Below the pieces are notes generated by a model. The model searched no databases. It saw only the letters and a program-made list of their open reading frames with translations, and was not told the DNA's origin. DNA of 64,000 bases. It comes from Alphaproteobacteria bacterium. GTDB taxonomy: Bacteria; Pseudomonadota; Alphaproteobacteria; TMED109. The number at the start of each line of letters is the position of its first letter. The first letter of the stretch is position 1. The position numbers were made by a program, and so were the translations under genes. Where the stretch lies: NCBI GenBank assembly GCA_022825705.1, contig JAJDWH010000010.1, positions 62,001 through 126,000 on the forward strand, given 5' to 3'. This document shows positions 9,529 to 17,812 of this stretch, in pieces.

Positions 9529-11031
9529 TTGTCATTCCCGACTCTCGTTCAAGATGTTGCCGCCAGCCGCCAGGGCGCATTCTTCGATCCCTTGGACTTC
9601 CCGTTCCTGCATTGCGGGCGGCTCCAATTGACCGGGGCGCTGGGCATCGCTGTGTTGGCGGCATTCACTGCCCTTGCCTCCGCCTTCCCACTCGGCATGG
9701 TCCACGCGCGGGATCCCGGCAGGGAGCCGTTCCACGAGGTCGAGCGCGCCGCGTTTGGGAACGGCCGCGTCATGCCGGCGGCAGGACGCGCAAACCTGCG
9801 CAGTGGCCCAGGTACCAGCTTCGAGACGGTCGGGCGGCTGCAGGCCGGGGAGAGAGTCGCTGTCAGCGGTGAAACGGGCGACCCGGTAAGGATTCGATGG
9901 ACCGGCGGCGGCCCGGCCTTGGTCGTCGCGCGACTGCTGACCGAGGTCAGTCCGTCCCACGACCAGGTGAGTTCCGGGGAAGCTGCCTGCAGACAGTCGG
10001 TCAACGGGTCGGAGGACGCCCGTCGTGCCGTGTGGCGGTTGCAGCGGTGGCGACCGGGTGCGAGTCACGTGAGGTTCAAGGACTATCTGGGAACGGCCTT
10101 TGCCGTCGGTCCCGATCGCTTCGTCACCAGCTTTCATGTCCTGTTCGACAATTACGCACGCGGTGACTTTCACGGTCGTCTGTACCTTTTTCGCAAGGGA
10201 AATCCTCCGCTGGTCGAGGTGTCGCAGATCGGCCGCGTCAGCATCACGCGTGACTTGGCCGAACTCCGAACGGCCGCACCCGTCGACGATTATTTGGACG
10301 TGCGCTGCTGGTCGGAGCCGCAAGGGGAGCTCACGGCGGTGGGCTATCGCAACGGGATCCTGTCGGCCGGGTCTTCCGTACGGCCGTCAGGTGCCGCGTA
10401 CAAGGATGCCGATCGATTTGCCTTTGCGGTTCCGTCGTCGCGGTTCCCGCATCTCATTGGCATGAGCGGAGGTCCGATCCTGAACGACGACGGGTTGGTG
10501 GGGGTCACGTTCCTGGGCGCCAGCAACGTCGTCTACGGAATCAAGACCAAGTACGTGCAGCAACTTCTTGCCGGCGATCTGGGTACCGACTGCTCGAAGG
10601 CCCGCGACTTGCGGCGCTGTTTCCAGGAGGAGGCGCATCGGGTGCGCGCGCTGGCCCTGCAGGGCGATCCTTGGGCGCAGTACGAGATGGGCACGGTACT
10701 GAAGAGCACCGTCCGTCGGATCGATTCGTCTCTCGGCCACGACGTGGAGGCCCTGCTGGAGGCCGCCGAAGGCGGGTTCTGGCGAGCCCAGGTGGAACTG
10801 GTGGACATGTACGTCGCCGGCCTCAGGGTCAATCGGAACCTCCCGGAGGCGTTCCGGATTCTTCGTGACCTGGCGTCACGAAACGACATCCCCTCCATGT
10901 ATGACATGGGCCGCTGGCACTACTTCGGATGGGCTACGCCCACGGACAAGGTTCTCGCCCGTCGGTGGCTGGACGAGGCTGCACAGCATGACTTTGGCCC
11001 GGCCAAGACGTTTCTGAGGCAGAAGTACTAG
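9529..11031 (+). CDS. Secreted SH3b - trypsin-like protease - Sel1-repeat protein
   Basis: This frame codes for up to 500 residues. A hydrophobic segment (about residues 34-55) would export or anchor it. After it comes a bacterial SH3 domain (about 78-138, with ANLRSGPGTSFETVGRLQ), then a trypsin-fold domain with a plausible triad: His203 (FVTSFHVL), Asp242 (ITRDLAELRT) and Ser313 (IGMSGGPIL). Sel1-type helical repeats follow (about 370-500; GDPWAQYEMG, GFWRAQVELVDMYVAG, DIPSMYDMGRWHYFGW). A periplasmic quality-control or cell-envelope role fits, but the substrate is unknown. The frame starts at a TTG at 9529; a TTG at 9628 just before the hydrophobic stretch is an alternative. Confidence 0.75.
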   Translation: MSFPTLVQDVAASRQGAFFDPLDFPFLHCGRLQLTGALGIAVLAAFTALASAFPLGMVHARDPGREPFHEVERAAFGNGRVMPAAGRANLRSGPGTSFETVGRLQAGERVAVSGETGDPVRIRWTGGGPALVVARLLTEVSPSHDQVSSGEAACRQSVNGSEDARRAVWRLQRWRPGASHVRFKDYLGTAFAVGPDRFVTSFHVLFDNYARGDFHGRLYLFRKGNPPLVEVSQIGRVSITRDLAELRTAAPVDDYLDVRCWSEPQGELTAVGYRNGILSAGSSVRPSGAAYKDADRFAFAVPSSRFPHLIGMSGGPILNDDGLVGVTFLGASNVVYGIKTKYVQQLLAGDLGTDCSKARDLRRCFQEEAHRVRALALQGDPWAQYEMGTVLKSTVRRIDSSLGHDVEALLEAAEGGFWRAQVELVDMYVAGLRVNRNLPEAFRILRDLASRNDIPSMYDMGRWHYFGWATPTDKVLARRWLDEAAQHDFGPAKTFLRQKY

Positions 11032-11583
11032 CGGGGTCTTGCAGACGACGGTGAGGAGGGCCTGTACGGTATGCGGGCAATCCCACTGTCGGCGCTGGAG
11101 CGGGTGAAGTCGCTGGTCGTTGTTCGGTTGACGCCGGCGCATGACCGGCGGCTTCGGGACGCGTTCGACATCAACGTCATCACACCGCAGACGGGTCCAC
11201 TGCGGCCGCCTCCCGTTCGCCAGAGACGGTGACAAGTACGGCATGGCCGCAGGGCACCGCGTCGCCGCATCGAGCCGGCACGAAGCCAAGTCAGCTGCGA
11301 ACCCCCGTGATCCTGCGAACACGTTGCTTGCAAATGTGCGACCTCGCCTGAATCTTCACCTCACTCAGTACCGTCACCGAGATATCAATAACTAGGTCGT
11401 ATCGCCATTGACCGGACACATATTCTTTTCGTAAACACCATTATGAATCCGCTCGATCGCGATCGATGCGGCAGTACCGGGTCGCCGGGCGCGCACGCCG
11501 TGAGCGCGGCTGCCGGGTGATATCGGATCAAGGACGACCGCCCCCGCTTGCTTCCGCACCCGGCTCATGAGGGAGGAAACCCG
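11032..11583. other. Long intergenic region, no recognised gene
   Basis: This 552-base interval between the protease-like gene and the sensor kinase carries only short frames without recognisable domains. The segment near 11380-11450 is AT-rich and would be a natural promoter region for the downstream kinase. A GGGAGGAAACCCG sequence just before 11584 gives that gene a good ribosome-binding site. Confidence 0.4.
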
Positions 11584-13932
11584 ATGACCACGTCCGGCAC
11601 ACCCGCAAGGGAAATCGAGGCGCTGCGTGAACGGATCTCCTCGCTCAGCGCGGCGATCCTGCGCATCAGTGCGAGCCTCGACGTCACCACGGTCCTGCAG
11701 GAGGCGGTCGACAGCGCTCGCGCGCTCACCGGCGCGCGCTACGGCCTGATCACGACCGTGGACGACTCGGGCACGGTCATGGAGTTCGTCTCCTCCGGTC
11801 TCACGAAGGAGGAGCTCCAGCAGCTCACCGAGTGGCCGGACGGGCCGAAGCTCTTCGCGCACTTCCGCGACCTGCCCGGGCCGATCCGGCTGACGAATCT
11901 CCCGGATTTCGTCCAGTCGCTCGGATTCTCCCCGGACCTGATGCGGTCGAACACCTTCCAGGGCACGCCCATGCGTCACCGCGGCGCGGACGTCGGCAAC
12001 TTCTTCCTCGCCGAAAAGGAAGGGGCGCCGGCGTTCACCGACGAGGACGAGGAGGTGCTGGTGCTGTTCGCCTCGCAGGCGGCGACGGCCATCGTCAATG
12101 CCCGCACCCATCGCGACGAACAGCGCGCCCGCGCCGACCTCGAGGCACTGGTCGAGACTTCGCCGGTCGGCGTCGTGGTGTTCGACGCCCGGACCGGTCG
12201 AGCGGTGTTGGTCAACCGGGAGGCGCGGCGCATCGTCGAGGCCCTGCGCATGCCGGGCCGGCCGGCGGAGGACCTGCTGGGCGTGATCACCTTCCGTCGC
12301 GCCGACGGCCGTGAAGTGTCCCTGAACGAGTTCTCCTTCGCGCAGCAGCTCCGCATCGGTGAGACGGTGCGCGCCGAGGAGATCGTGCTCTCGGTCCCGG
12401 ATGGGCGAAGCGTGTCGATGCTGGTCAACGGGACACCGATCCATGCCGAGGACGGCACCGTGGCGTCGATGGTCGTGACCATGCAGGACTTGGCGCCGTT
12501 CAAGGAGCTGGAGCGGCTGCGCGCCGACTTCCTCGGCATGGTGAGCCACGAGTTGCGGGCGCCGCTCACAGCCATCAAGGGTTCGGCCGCCACGCTGCTG
12601 GAAGAGGCGTCGGAGCTCGACGTGGCCGAGATGCATGAGTTCCATCGCATCATCCACGAGCAGGCCGGCCACATGCGCGGCCTGATCGGCGCTCTGCTTG
12701 ATGCGGGACGCATCGAGGCGGGCACGCTCTCGGTGTCGCCGGAATCCTCCGAAGTGGCGGCGCTGGCGGACCGGGCACGGAACACGTTCCTTTCGGGCGG
12801 CGGCCGGCACACGGTGCTCATGGACCTGCCCGAAGGCCTGCCTGGAGTGATGGCCGACCGGCGGCGCGTCGTGCAGGTGCTGAACAACCTGCTGTCCAAC
12901 GCCGCCAGGCAGTCTCCGGAGTCGGCGCCGATCCAGGTTTCGGCCGTGCGCGAGGGGGTGCACGTCGCGGTCTCGGTCTCAGACAAGGGTCGGGGCATCG
13001 CGCCTGAGCAGCTGCCCCATCTCTTCCACAAGTACGCCGGCCCCGGTGGCGCGCGCACTGCTGCGGGAACCGGCCTCGGGCTGGTCATCTGCAAGGGCCT
13101 GGTGGAGGCGCACGGCGGCCGCATCCGGGCGGAAAGCGACGGCCCCGGCCAGGGCAGCCGCTTCACGTTCACGCTGCCGGTGGTCGATGACGTTCAGGTG
13201 AGCGAAGCCGCCCGGATCGCGGGGCGCCCCGCGGCGCCGGCGCCGCGTGCCCCTGCCCGCATCCTCGTCGTGGACGACGATCCGGAGACGCTGCGCTTCG
13301 TGCGCGACGCCCTCAGTGCGGCGGACTACGCCCCGCTCGTGACGGGCGACCATGCGGACCTCGCGCAGATCATCCGCGCGGAGAAGCCGAGCCTGGTCCT
13401 GCTCGACCTCATGCTGCCCGGGACCGACGGCATCGCGCTGATGCAGGGCGTTCCGGAACTATCCGAGCTGCCGGTCGTGTTCATCTCCGGTTACGGCCGC
13501 GACGAAACCGTGGCCAGGGCTCTCGAGGCGGGTGCAATCGACTACATCGTCAAGCCCTTCTCACGGACCGAACTGGTGGCCAGGGTGGCCGCCGCGCTTC
13601 GCCGCACCGAACGGCCCGACCCCTTCGTGCTCGGCGCGCTTGCCGTCGACTACGACGCCCGCCGCGTCGCGGTGGCCGACCGCGAGGTGACGCTCACCGC
13701 CACGGAATACGAGTTGCTGCGCGTGCTCTCGCTCAATGCCGGACGGGTCGTCACCTACGAGACGCTGATGCGCCAGGTCTGGCGGAACGGGCGCGAGGGG
13801 GCCGACATCAATCTCGTGCGCAACTTCGTCAAGAAGATCCGGGCGAAGCTGGGCGAGGACGCGGCGGACCCGACCTGGATCTTCAACGTGCGGGGCGTCG
13901 GCTACCGGATGGCGGGGCCGGACGGCCGCTGA
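11584..13932 (+). CDS. Single-chain two-component system: GAF-PAS-histidine kinase-receiver-OmpR wHTH
   Basis: This 782-residue cytosolic protein combines a sensor kinase with its own response regulator. In order: GAF (about 25-175), PAS-like (about 185-305), HisKA with phospho-acceptor His322 (FLGMVSHELRAPLTAIKG), HATPase with NNLLSNA, DKGRGIAPEQ and GTGLGLVICKGL boxes, a Pro/Ala linker, a receiver with phospho-acceptor Asp608 (VLLDLMLPGTDG) and Lys657 (IVKPF), and a full OmpR/PhoB winged helix (about 683-776, ending FNVRGVGYRMAG). No membrane segment is seen. The ATG at 11584 has a strong upstream GGAGG; the frame extends slightly further upstream. Receivers on hybrid kinases usually lack an output domain, so the appended DNA-binding domain is unusual. 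No separate regulator gene lies beside it. Confidence 0.92.
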   Translation: MTTSGTPAREIEALRERISSLSAAILRISASLDVTTVLQEAVDSARALTGARYGLITTVDDSGTVMEFVSSGLTKEELQQLTEWPDGPKLFAHFRDLPGPIRLTNLPDFVQSLGFSPDLMRSNTFQGTPMRHRGADVGNFFLAEKEGAPAFTDEDEEVLVLFASQAATAIVNARTHRDEQRARADLEALVETSPVGVVVFDARTGRAVLVNREARRIVEALRMPGRPAEDLLGVITFRRADGREVSLNEFSFAQQLRIGETVRAEEIVLSVPDGRSVSMLVNGTPIHAEDGTVASMVVTMQDLAPFKELERLRADFLGMVSHELRAPLTAIKGSAATLLEEASELDVAEMHEFHRIIHEQAGHMRGLIGALLDAGRIEAGTLSVSPESSEVAALADRARNTFLSGGGRHTVLMDLPEGLPGVMADRRRVVQVLNNLLSNAARQSPESAPIQVSAVREGVHVAVSVSDKGRGIAPEQLPHLFHKYAGPGGARTAAGTGLGLVICKGLVEAHGGRIRAESDGPGQGSRFTFTLPVVDDVQVSEAARIAGRPAAPAPRAPARILVVDDDPETLRFVRDALSAADYAPLVTGDHADLAQIIRAEKPSLVLLDLMLPGTDGIALMQGVPELSELPVVFISGYGRDETVARALEAGAIDYIVKPFSRTELVARVAAALRRTERPDPFVLGALAVDYDARRVAVADREVTLTATEYELLRVLSLNAGRVVTYETLMRQVWRNGREGADINLVRNFVKKIRAKLGEDAADPTWIFNVRGVGYRMAGPDGR

Positions 13933-14482
13933 CATCGTTGCGCTACCGCCGCTGCGCACCGGCGGCGGGCGTGCGCCGGCCCCGCGGATCGGCTCGTGCC
14001 GTCCGGGCGGCCGTGGCTTGGGGCGCCGCACAGCCGGTGCCGCGGGCGAGGCCCGCCATGCGGTCCGCATCTCCCCGGAGAAGCTTCTTCAGGGCGGCCG
14101 CCAAGATGATGGACCGCCCGCCGCAGCTCCCTGGTCCGCCGGACTACCTGACGCATTGTTGGCATGACCGCGCCCGCCAGGCTCAAGGAGGTCGCGAGCA
14201 CTCGGCAGGGCGTCACTGCCGGGGGGCGTCTCGGCAGGCGCGTTGATCGGATTCCTCGCGGCAAGTCGGCATCAAGACCGGGCTCGATGTCGCGGAGTCG
14301 CAGTGGCGCGGGCAGCCTGTCGAACCCGGTCAGATATGGAAATGTTACGATTTGTCAAGATCTGGATACGCAATATTGATGGGAAGCTGTGTACCGTTCC
14401 AGCTCCGGGTCAGTGTGCCGCGCCGGTCTTCCGTGCCGGTGCCGGGAGACAGCCCGGTGGGATTCGCGTGTCGCGACGAGGA
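13933..14482. other. Intergenic region, no recognised gene
   Basis: About 550 bases separate the fused kinase from the HTH gene. The first part is very GC-rich and low-complexity; the part around 14335-14385 is AT-rich and could hold the promoter of the HTH gene. I find no convincing coding sequence or RNA gene here. Confidence 0.4.
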
Positions 14483-14725
14483 ATGCTTGTGTATCGATTT
14501 GATCAGGTCGCGCTCGGCAACCGATTCCTGCGGCCGCGCGAAGCGGCCGAGATTCTTGGTTTGTCCCCACGTACGCTTGGCCGCCGACGGAGCAGGGGGC
14601 TTGGACCGGCCTACTACAAGTTCGGGAGCGCGGTCCGATACCGGTTGTCGGACCTCAACGCCTGGGCAGGGATGCGGCAAGACGTGGCGGGAGACACCAA
14701 CTCCGGTGGGGAAGCAGATGCCTGA
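14483..14725 (+). CDS. Excisionase/MerR-like helix-turn-helix protein
   Basis: This small protein of about 80 residues carries a winged-helix HTH_17-type domain: FLRPREAAEILGLSPRTLGR, then RRSRGLGPAYYKFG and VRYRLSDLNAW. That is the pattern of excisionase and AlpA-like DNA-binding proteins, where the helix-turn-helix is followed by a short wing and a 'tY...DL..W' end. The frame is open further upstream, but the ATG at 14483 follows GACGAGGA and fits the domain best. Its stop overlaps the start of the next small gene, suggesting a two-gene unit. Such proteins are common on integrated elements, but no integrase is in the window. Confidence 0.7.
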   Translation: MLVYRFDQVALGNRFLRPREAAEILGLSPRTLGRRRSRGLGPAYYKFGSAVRYRLSDLNAWAGMRQDVAGDTNSGGEADA

Positions 14726-14954
14726 CTCGACCGTGAACCTGGAGGTTCAGTTCCTCAAGGTGCTGCTCGAGCACTCGGGAGAAGAGGTGTCGACTGCCAT
14801 CGTCGCCGAGCTAGCGGGCTGGTCGGCGATCGCCGGCGACGAGGATGCGTGGGCCACTGCGCGCTTCGTCGGCCAGAAGCTGGCGCAAGATGGACTGGTG
14901 CGATGCTGGCGGGCCGATGACGGCGAGTGGTACGCGAAGCTCGGACGGGACTAG
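14718..14954 (+). CDS. Small acidic protein coupled to the HTH gene
   Basis: This 78-residue protein starts at an ATG inside the last codons of the HTH gene, an 8-base overlap. The sequence is predicted helical (LEVQFLKVLLEHSGEE, ATARFVGQKLAQDGLVRCW) with a C-terminal WYAKLGRD. I recognise no family. The overlap with a DNA-binding gene suggests the two act together, perhaps as regulator and partner. Confidence 0.6.
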   Translation: MPDSTVNLEVQFLKVLLEHSGEEVSTAIVAELAGWSAIAGDEDAWATARFVGQKLAQDGLVRCWRADDGEWYAKLGRD

Positions 14955-15004
14955 CCGCGCGCTAGCTCAACCTGCCCGCGCCGATCCGCAGGGCGGGATT
15001 CCGG

Positions 15005-15478
15005 TCAGTCACGCGCGGGCGGCGGCAGGACGTCGGCAAACTCGGCAAGCAGCTCCACGTACATCGCCCGCTTGAAGGGCACGATCAGGTCCGGCAGCTC
15101 GCGCGGACACACCCAGCGCCATGCCGAGAACTCGCCGCCCGGGCGGATGTCGATTTCCGATTCGGGGCCGGTGTGCCGCATCGCGAACCACTTCTGCCGC
15201 TGCCCCCGGTAGCGTCCCTTCCACAGGTTACCGGCGAGCGCATCCGGCAGGTCGTAGTGGAGCCAGCCGCGCGAGCGGGCGAGGACTTCCGCGCTGGTGA
15301 CCCCCGTTTCCTCGCGAAGCTCGCGGAAGGCAGCGGCCTCCGGGTCTTCGCCCGCGTCGATGCCGCCCTGGGGAAGCTGCCAGGCGTCCGCCGTATCGAT
15401 GCGCTGGCCGACGAACGCCTTGTCGTCCGGACTGAGCAGCAGAATCCCTACGGCCGGCCGATAGAGACCGTCATTCAT
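15005..15478 (-). CDS. rppH: RNA pyrophosphohydrolase (Nudix)
   Basis: This 157-residue Nudix enzyme removes pyrophosphate from the 5' end of RNAs (or hydrolyses dinucleoside polyphosphates) to start mRNA decay. The Nudix box is at residues 38-60 (GGIDAGEDPEAAAFRELREE, then TG). The start YRPAVGILLLSPDDKAFVGQR and the later GRYRGQRQKWFAMRH are characteristic of RppH rather than a generic Nudix protein. The gene lies just downstream of the S41 peptidase on the same strand, a common alphaproteobacterial pairing. Confidence 0.92.
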   Translation of the reverse strand: MNDGLYRPAVGILLLSPDDKAFVGQRIDTADAWQLPQGGIDAGEDPEAAAFRELREETGVTSAEVLARSRGWLHYDLPDALAGNLWKGRYRGQRQKWFAMRHTGPESEIDIRPGGEFSAWRWVCPRELPDLIVPFKRAMYVELLAEFADVLPPPARD

Positions 15479-15493
15479 CGGTGGTCGGGCGGG

Positions 15494-16828
15494 TCAGGCC
15501 GCCTTCGGCCGGAAGAGATCCAGGCCGCGGAGCAGGTCGAGCGCCCGCTGCAGCTGATAGTCCTCGACCGCAGGATCGGCGACCACCTCGACGGCCTCGG
15601 TCGGCTCCTCGTCGGCTGGTTCCTCGGCCGGCTCCGTGTCCTCGTTCTCGAGGGCGTTCCGGAGCGTGGCCTCGCTCCGGGCGGCGCCTGTGTCCAGGAC
15701 CTCGATGCGGGCGAGCGGAACCTCGATGTCCGGCGAGACTCCGGTCGACTGGATGGAGCGCCCCTGAGGAGTGTAGTACCGGGCCGTGGTCAGGCGCATG
15801 GCGCCGTGTTCGCCGAGCTGGAGGACGGTCTGCACGGAGCCTTTTCCGAAGGTCTTCGTGCCCATCAGGATCGCGCGCCCGTGGTCCTGCAGCGCGCCCG
15901 ATACGATCTCGCTGGCGCTGGCCGAGCCGCCGTTCACGAGCACCACGATGGGCAGGCCATCGGCGATGTCCCCGGTGGTGGCGGTGAACTGCTGCTCGGG
16001 CTGGTTGCTCCGGCCCCGCGTCGACACGATGACGCCGCGGTCCAGGAAGAAGTCCGCCACCGCGACGGCCTGCGTCAGCAGGCCGCCCGGGTTGTTCCGC
16101 AGGTCCAGCACGATGCCCTGCATGTTGCCGGCCCCGATTTCCGAGCGCAGGTCCTCGACGCTCTTCTTGACGCCGGACTTGGTCTGCTCGGTGAAGGAGC
16201 TGATCCGGATGTAGCCGATGTCGCCCTCGGCCCGGGACCGCACGGACTGGACGTGGATGATTTCCCGGACGATGGTGACATCGAATGGCTCGATGCCGGG
16301 CCGGCTCACGCGGATCACGATCTCGGTGTTCGGCTCGCCCCGCATGCGGTCGACGGCCTCGGACAGGGTCAGCCCCAGCACGGCCTCGTCGTCGATATGG
16401 GTGATCAGGTCGCCGGAAAGGACCCCGGCTCGGTAGGCAGGCGTGTCGTCGATGGGCGCGACGACTTTCACGAAGCCGTTCTCCATCGTCACCTCGATCC
16501 CGAGCCCGCCGAAGCGGCCGCTGGTCTGAACCTGCATCTCCTCGAACTGGTCGGCGCTCATGTAGCTGGAGTGGGGGTCGAGTGCCTGCAGCATCCCGTT
16601 GAGCGCAGCGTGGATGAGCGTCTGATCGTCGACCGATTCCACGTAGTCTTCACGAACGCGTTGAAAGACTTGGCCAAAGAGGTCCAGCTGCCGGTAAGTT
16701 TCACTGCTCGTGGTGCCGGCACTGCTCTGCTGGTTGGGCGCACACGTTCCCATGAGCACCACGAGGAGTGCTGCCAGGGCACCGGCGCCAAAGTGGAGGC
16801 CCGTGCGGGTCAAGCGGGTCACGGTCAT
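15494..16828 (-). CDS. ctpA: C-terminal processing peptidase (S41, CtpA family)
   Basis: This secreted or membrane-anchored serine protease of about 444 residues trims proteins at their C-termini in the periplasm. It has an N-terminal hydrophobic anchor (ALAALLVVLMGT), an N-terminal helical region (LFGQVFQRVREDYVESVDDQ), a PDZ domain with GGLGIEVTMENGFVKVV and the carboxylate loop, and the S41 domain with VVLVNGGSASASEIVSGAL (catalytic Ser) and GTKTFGKGSVQTVLQL (catalytic Lys). I use the ATG at 16828; the frame is open to 16876. A Glu/Ala-rich tail ends the protein. It lies 15 bases from rppH. Confidence 0.93.
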   Translation of the reverse strand: MTVTRLTRTGLHFGAGALAALLVVLMGTCAPNQQSSAGTTSSETYRQLDLFGQVFQRVREDYVESVDDQTLIHAALNGMLQALDPHSSYMSADQFEEMQVQTSGRFGGLGIEVTMENGFVKVVAPIDDTPAYRAGVLSGDLITHIDDEAVLGLTLSEAVDRMRGEPNTEIVIRVSRPGIEPFDVTIVREIIHVQSVRSRAEGDIGYIRISSFTEQTKSGVKKSVEDLRSEIGAGNMQGIVLDLRNNPGGLLTQAVAVADFFLDRGVIVSTRGRSNQPEQQFTATTGDIADGLPIVVLVNGGSASASEIVSGALQDHGRAILMGTKTFGKGSVQTVLQLGEHGAMRLTTARYYTPQGRSIQSTGVSPDIEVPLARIEVLDTGAARSEATLRNALENEDTEPAEEPADEEPTEAVEVVADPAVEDYQLQRALDLLRGLDLFRPKAA

Positions 16829-16997
16829 GTCAGTGCTAAGGCGCAGGCAAGCCGCCCCGCCTCTCCGATAAGGCAATCTTGAATTTCTAATCTAGTCGGT
16901 CGGGACGCGGCGGGCTAGGCCTCACGGGGGCTTGCGACGGGTACGGACCGCGAGTAGCGTCGGGACGCCCGGAAGCCTTGGAGCAGGAAGAAATTCG

Positions 16998-17312
16998 ATG
17001 TCGACGATTCACGTAGTGGCCATGATCAAGGCCAAGCCCGGCCTGCGCGGGGAAGTTCTCGAAGCGTTTCAGGCCAACGTGCCGGCGGTCCATGCGGAGG
17101 ACGGTTGCATCGAGTACACGGCGACCGTCGACGCCGACGGCGTCGGCCGATTCCAGACCCGCTTCGGTGACGATTCGTTCGTCGTCGTCGAGAAATGGGC
17201 GAGTCTCGACGCGCTGATGGCGCACGCGGCGTCGCCGCACATGCGCGAGTACGCGGCCAAGACGAAGGACCTGATCGCCGAGCGCGCGGTGCACGTCCTG
17301 ACGGCCGCCTGA
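16998..17312 (+). CDS. Antibiotic-biosynthesis-monooxygenase-fold (ABM) protein
   Basis: This 104-residue dimeric alpha/beta-barrel protein of the ABM family has HVVAMIKAKPGLRGEVLEAF, GCIEYTATVD, FVVVEKWASLDALMAHAASPHM and AVHVLTA, the standard order. Family members include quinol monooxygenases and many proteins of unknown function, so the substrate cannot be stated. The ATG at 16998 starts the domain; the frame is open slightly upstream. It stands alone. Confidence 0.85.
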   Translation: MSTIHVVAMIKAKPGLRGEVLEAFQANVPAVHAEDGCIEYTATVDADGVGRFQTRFGDDSFVVVEKWASLDALMAHAASPHMREYAAKTKDLIAERAVHVLTAA

Positions 17313-17552
17313 CCCGGGACGACCATCGGCCGGCGCTGGAATGCCGGTCGCGGCTCGCCGAGGTCGGGGGCTACCACGTGAATTCCGTGGCTGCCACGGA
17401 CCGCATCAGGTTGTCACTCGTTGGCGCGCGATCCCGAAGGGGACCAAGGACCGAGAAACCGAGGCCGTGACGAGCGGACATTCCCTTCCGCAGGCCCGTG
17501 GATTGCGGTTCCCATCCCCATCCGGGTAGGCAGGTTTCCTGCGAACCGAATA

Positions 17553-17575
17553 CGCGGGATATGAACGTTCCCGCG
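17553..17575. repeat. Short palindromic element (REP-like)
   Basis: The heptamer CGCGGGA at 17553-17559 is repeated in inverted form at 17569-17575 around a 9-base spacer. It lies in a non-coding stretch (17313-17576) with no recognisable gene, just before an antitoxin-like remnant. It resembles dispersed palindromic repeats, but only one copy was noticed in this window. Confidence 0.35.
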
Positions 17576-17576
17576 T

Positions 17577-17747
17577 TTGCCATCGTGGCTGCAGCGCTTG
17601 GCCGGGGCCGATCTTTGCGCATCGGCCGCGGCCGATGAACGCTTCCTCCGCCCCGATCCCGACGTCATCTCGGCCTTCCGCGCCGGCGGCCCGGGCTGGC
17701 AAAGCCGCATCAACGACGCGCTGCGCAAGGCCGCCGGCCTGCTGTAG
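17577..17747 (+). pseudogene. Remnant of a BrnA-type antitoxin
   Basis: The frame ending at the TAG at 17745 reads FLRPDPDVISAFRAGGPG then WQSRINDALRKAAGLL. This matches the C-terminal ribbon-helix-helix of BrnA antitoxins (pattern L-D-x-D-V-x-x-W/F-R-A-x-G-x-G-W-Q-T-R-I-N-x-A-L-R). The BrnA N-terminal part cannot be read; the preceding residues do not fit and the frame is short (a stop lies at 17562-17564). No BrnT toxin lies upstream. I read this as a decayed toxin-antitoxin locus, though a small intact repressor starting at a TTG cannot be excluded. Confidence 0.5.
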
Positions 17748-17812
17748 CCGTTGGCAGCGGCCCCCCGCGTCTCTATCTATGCATAGCCGTCCCACCGCTG
17801 GCTCCGACCGTC

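Noticed and set aside
9231..9872. 213-codon frame overlapping the protease-like gene
   Set aside because: It is out of frame with the SH3b-trypsin-Sel1 domains and has no recognisable pattern.
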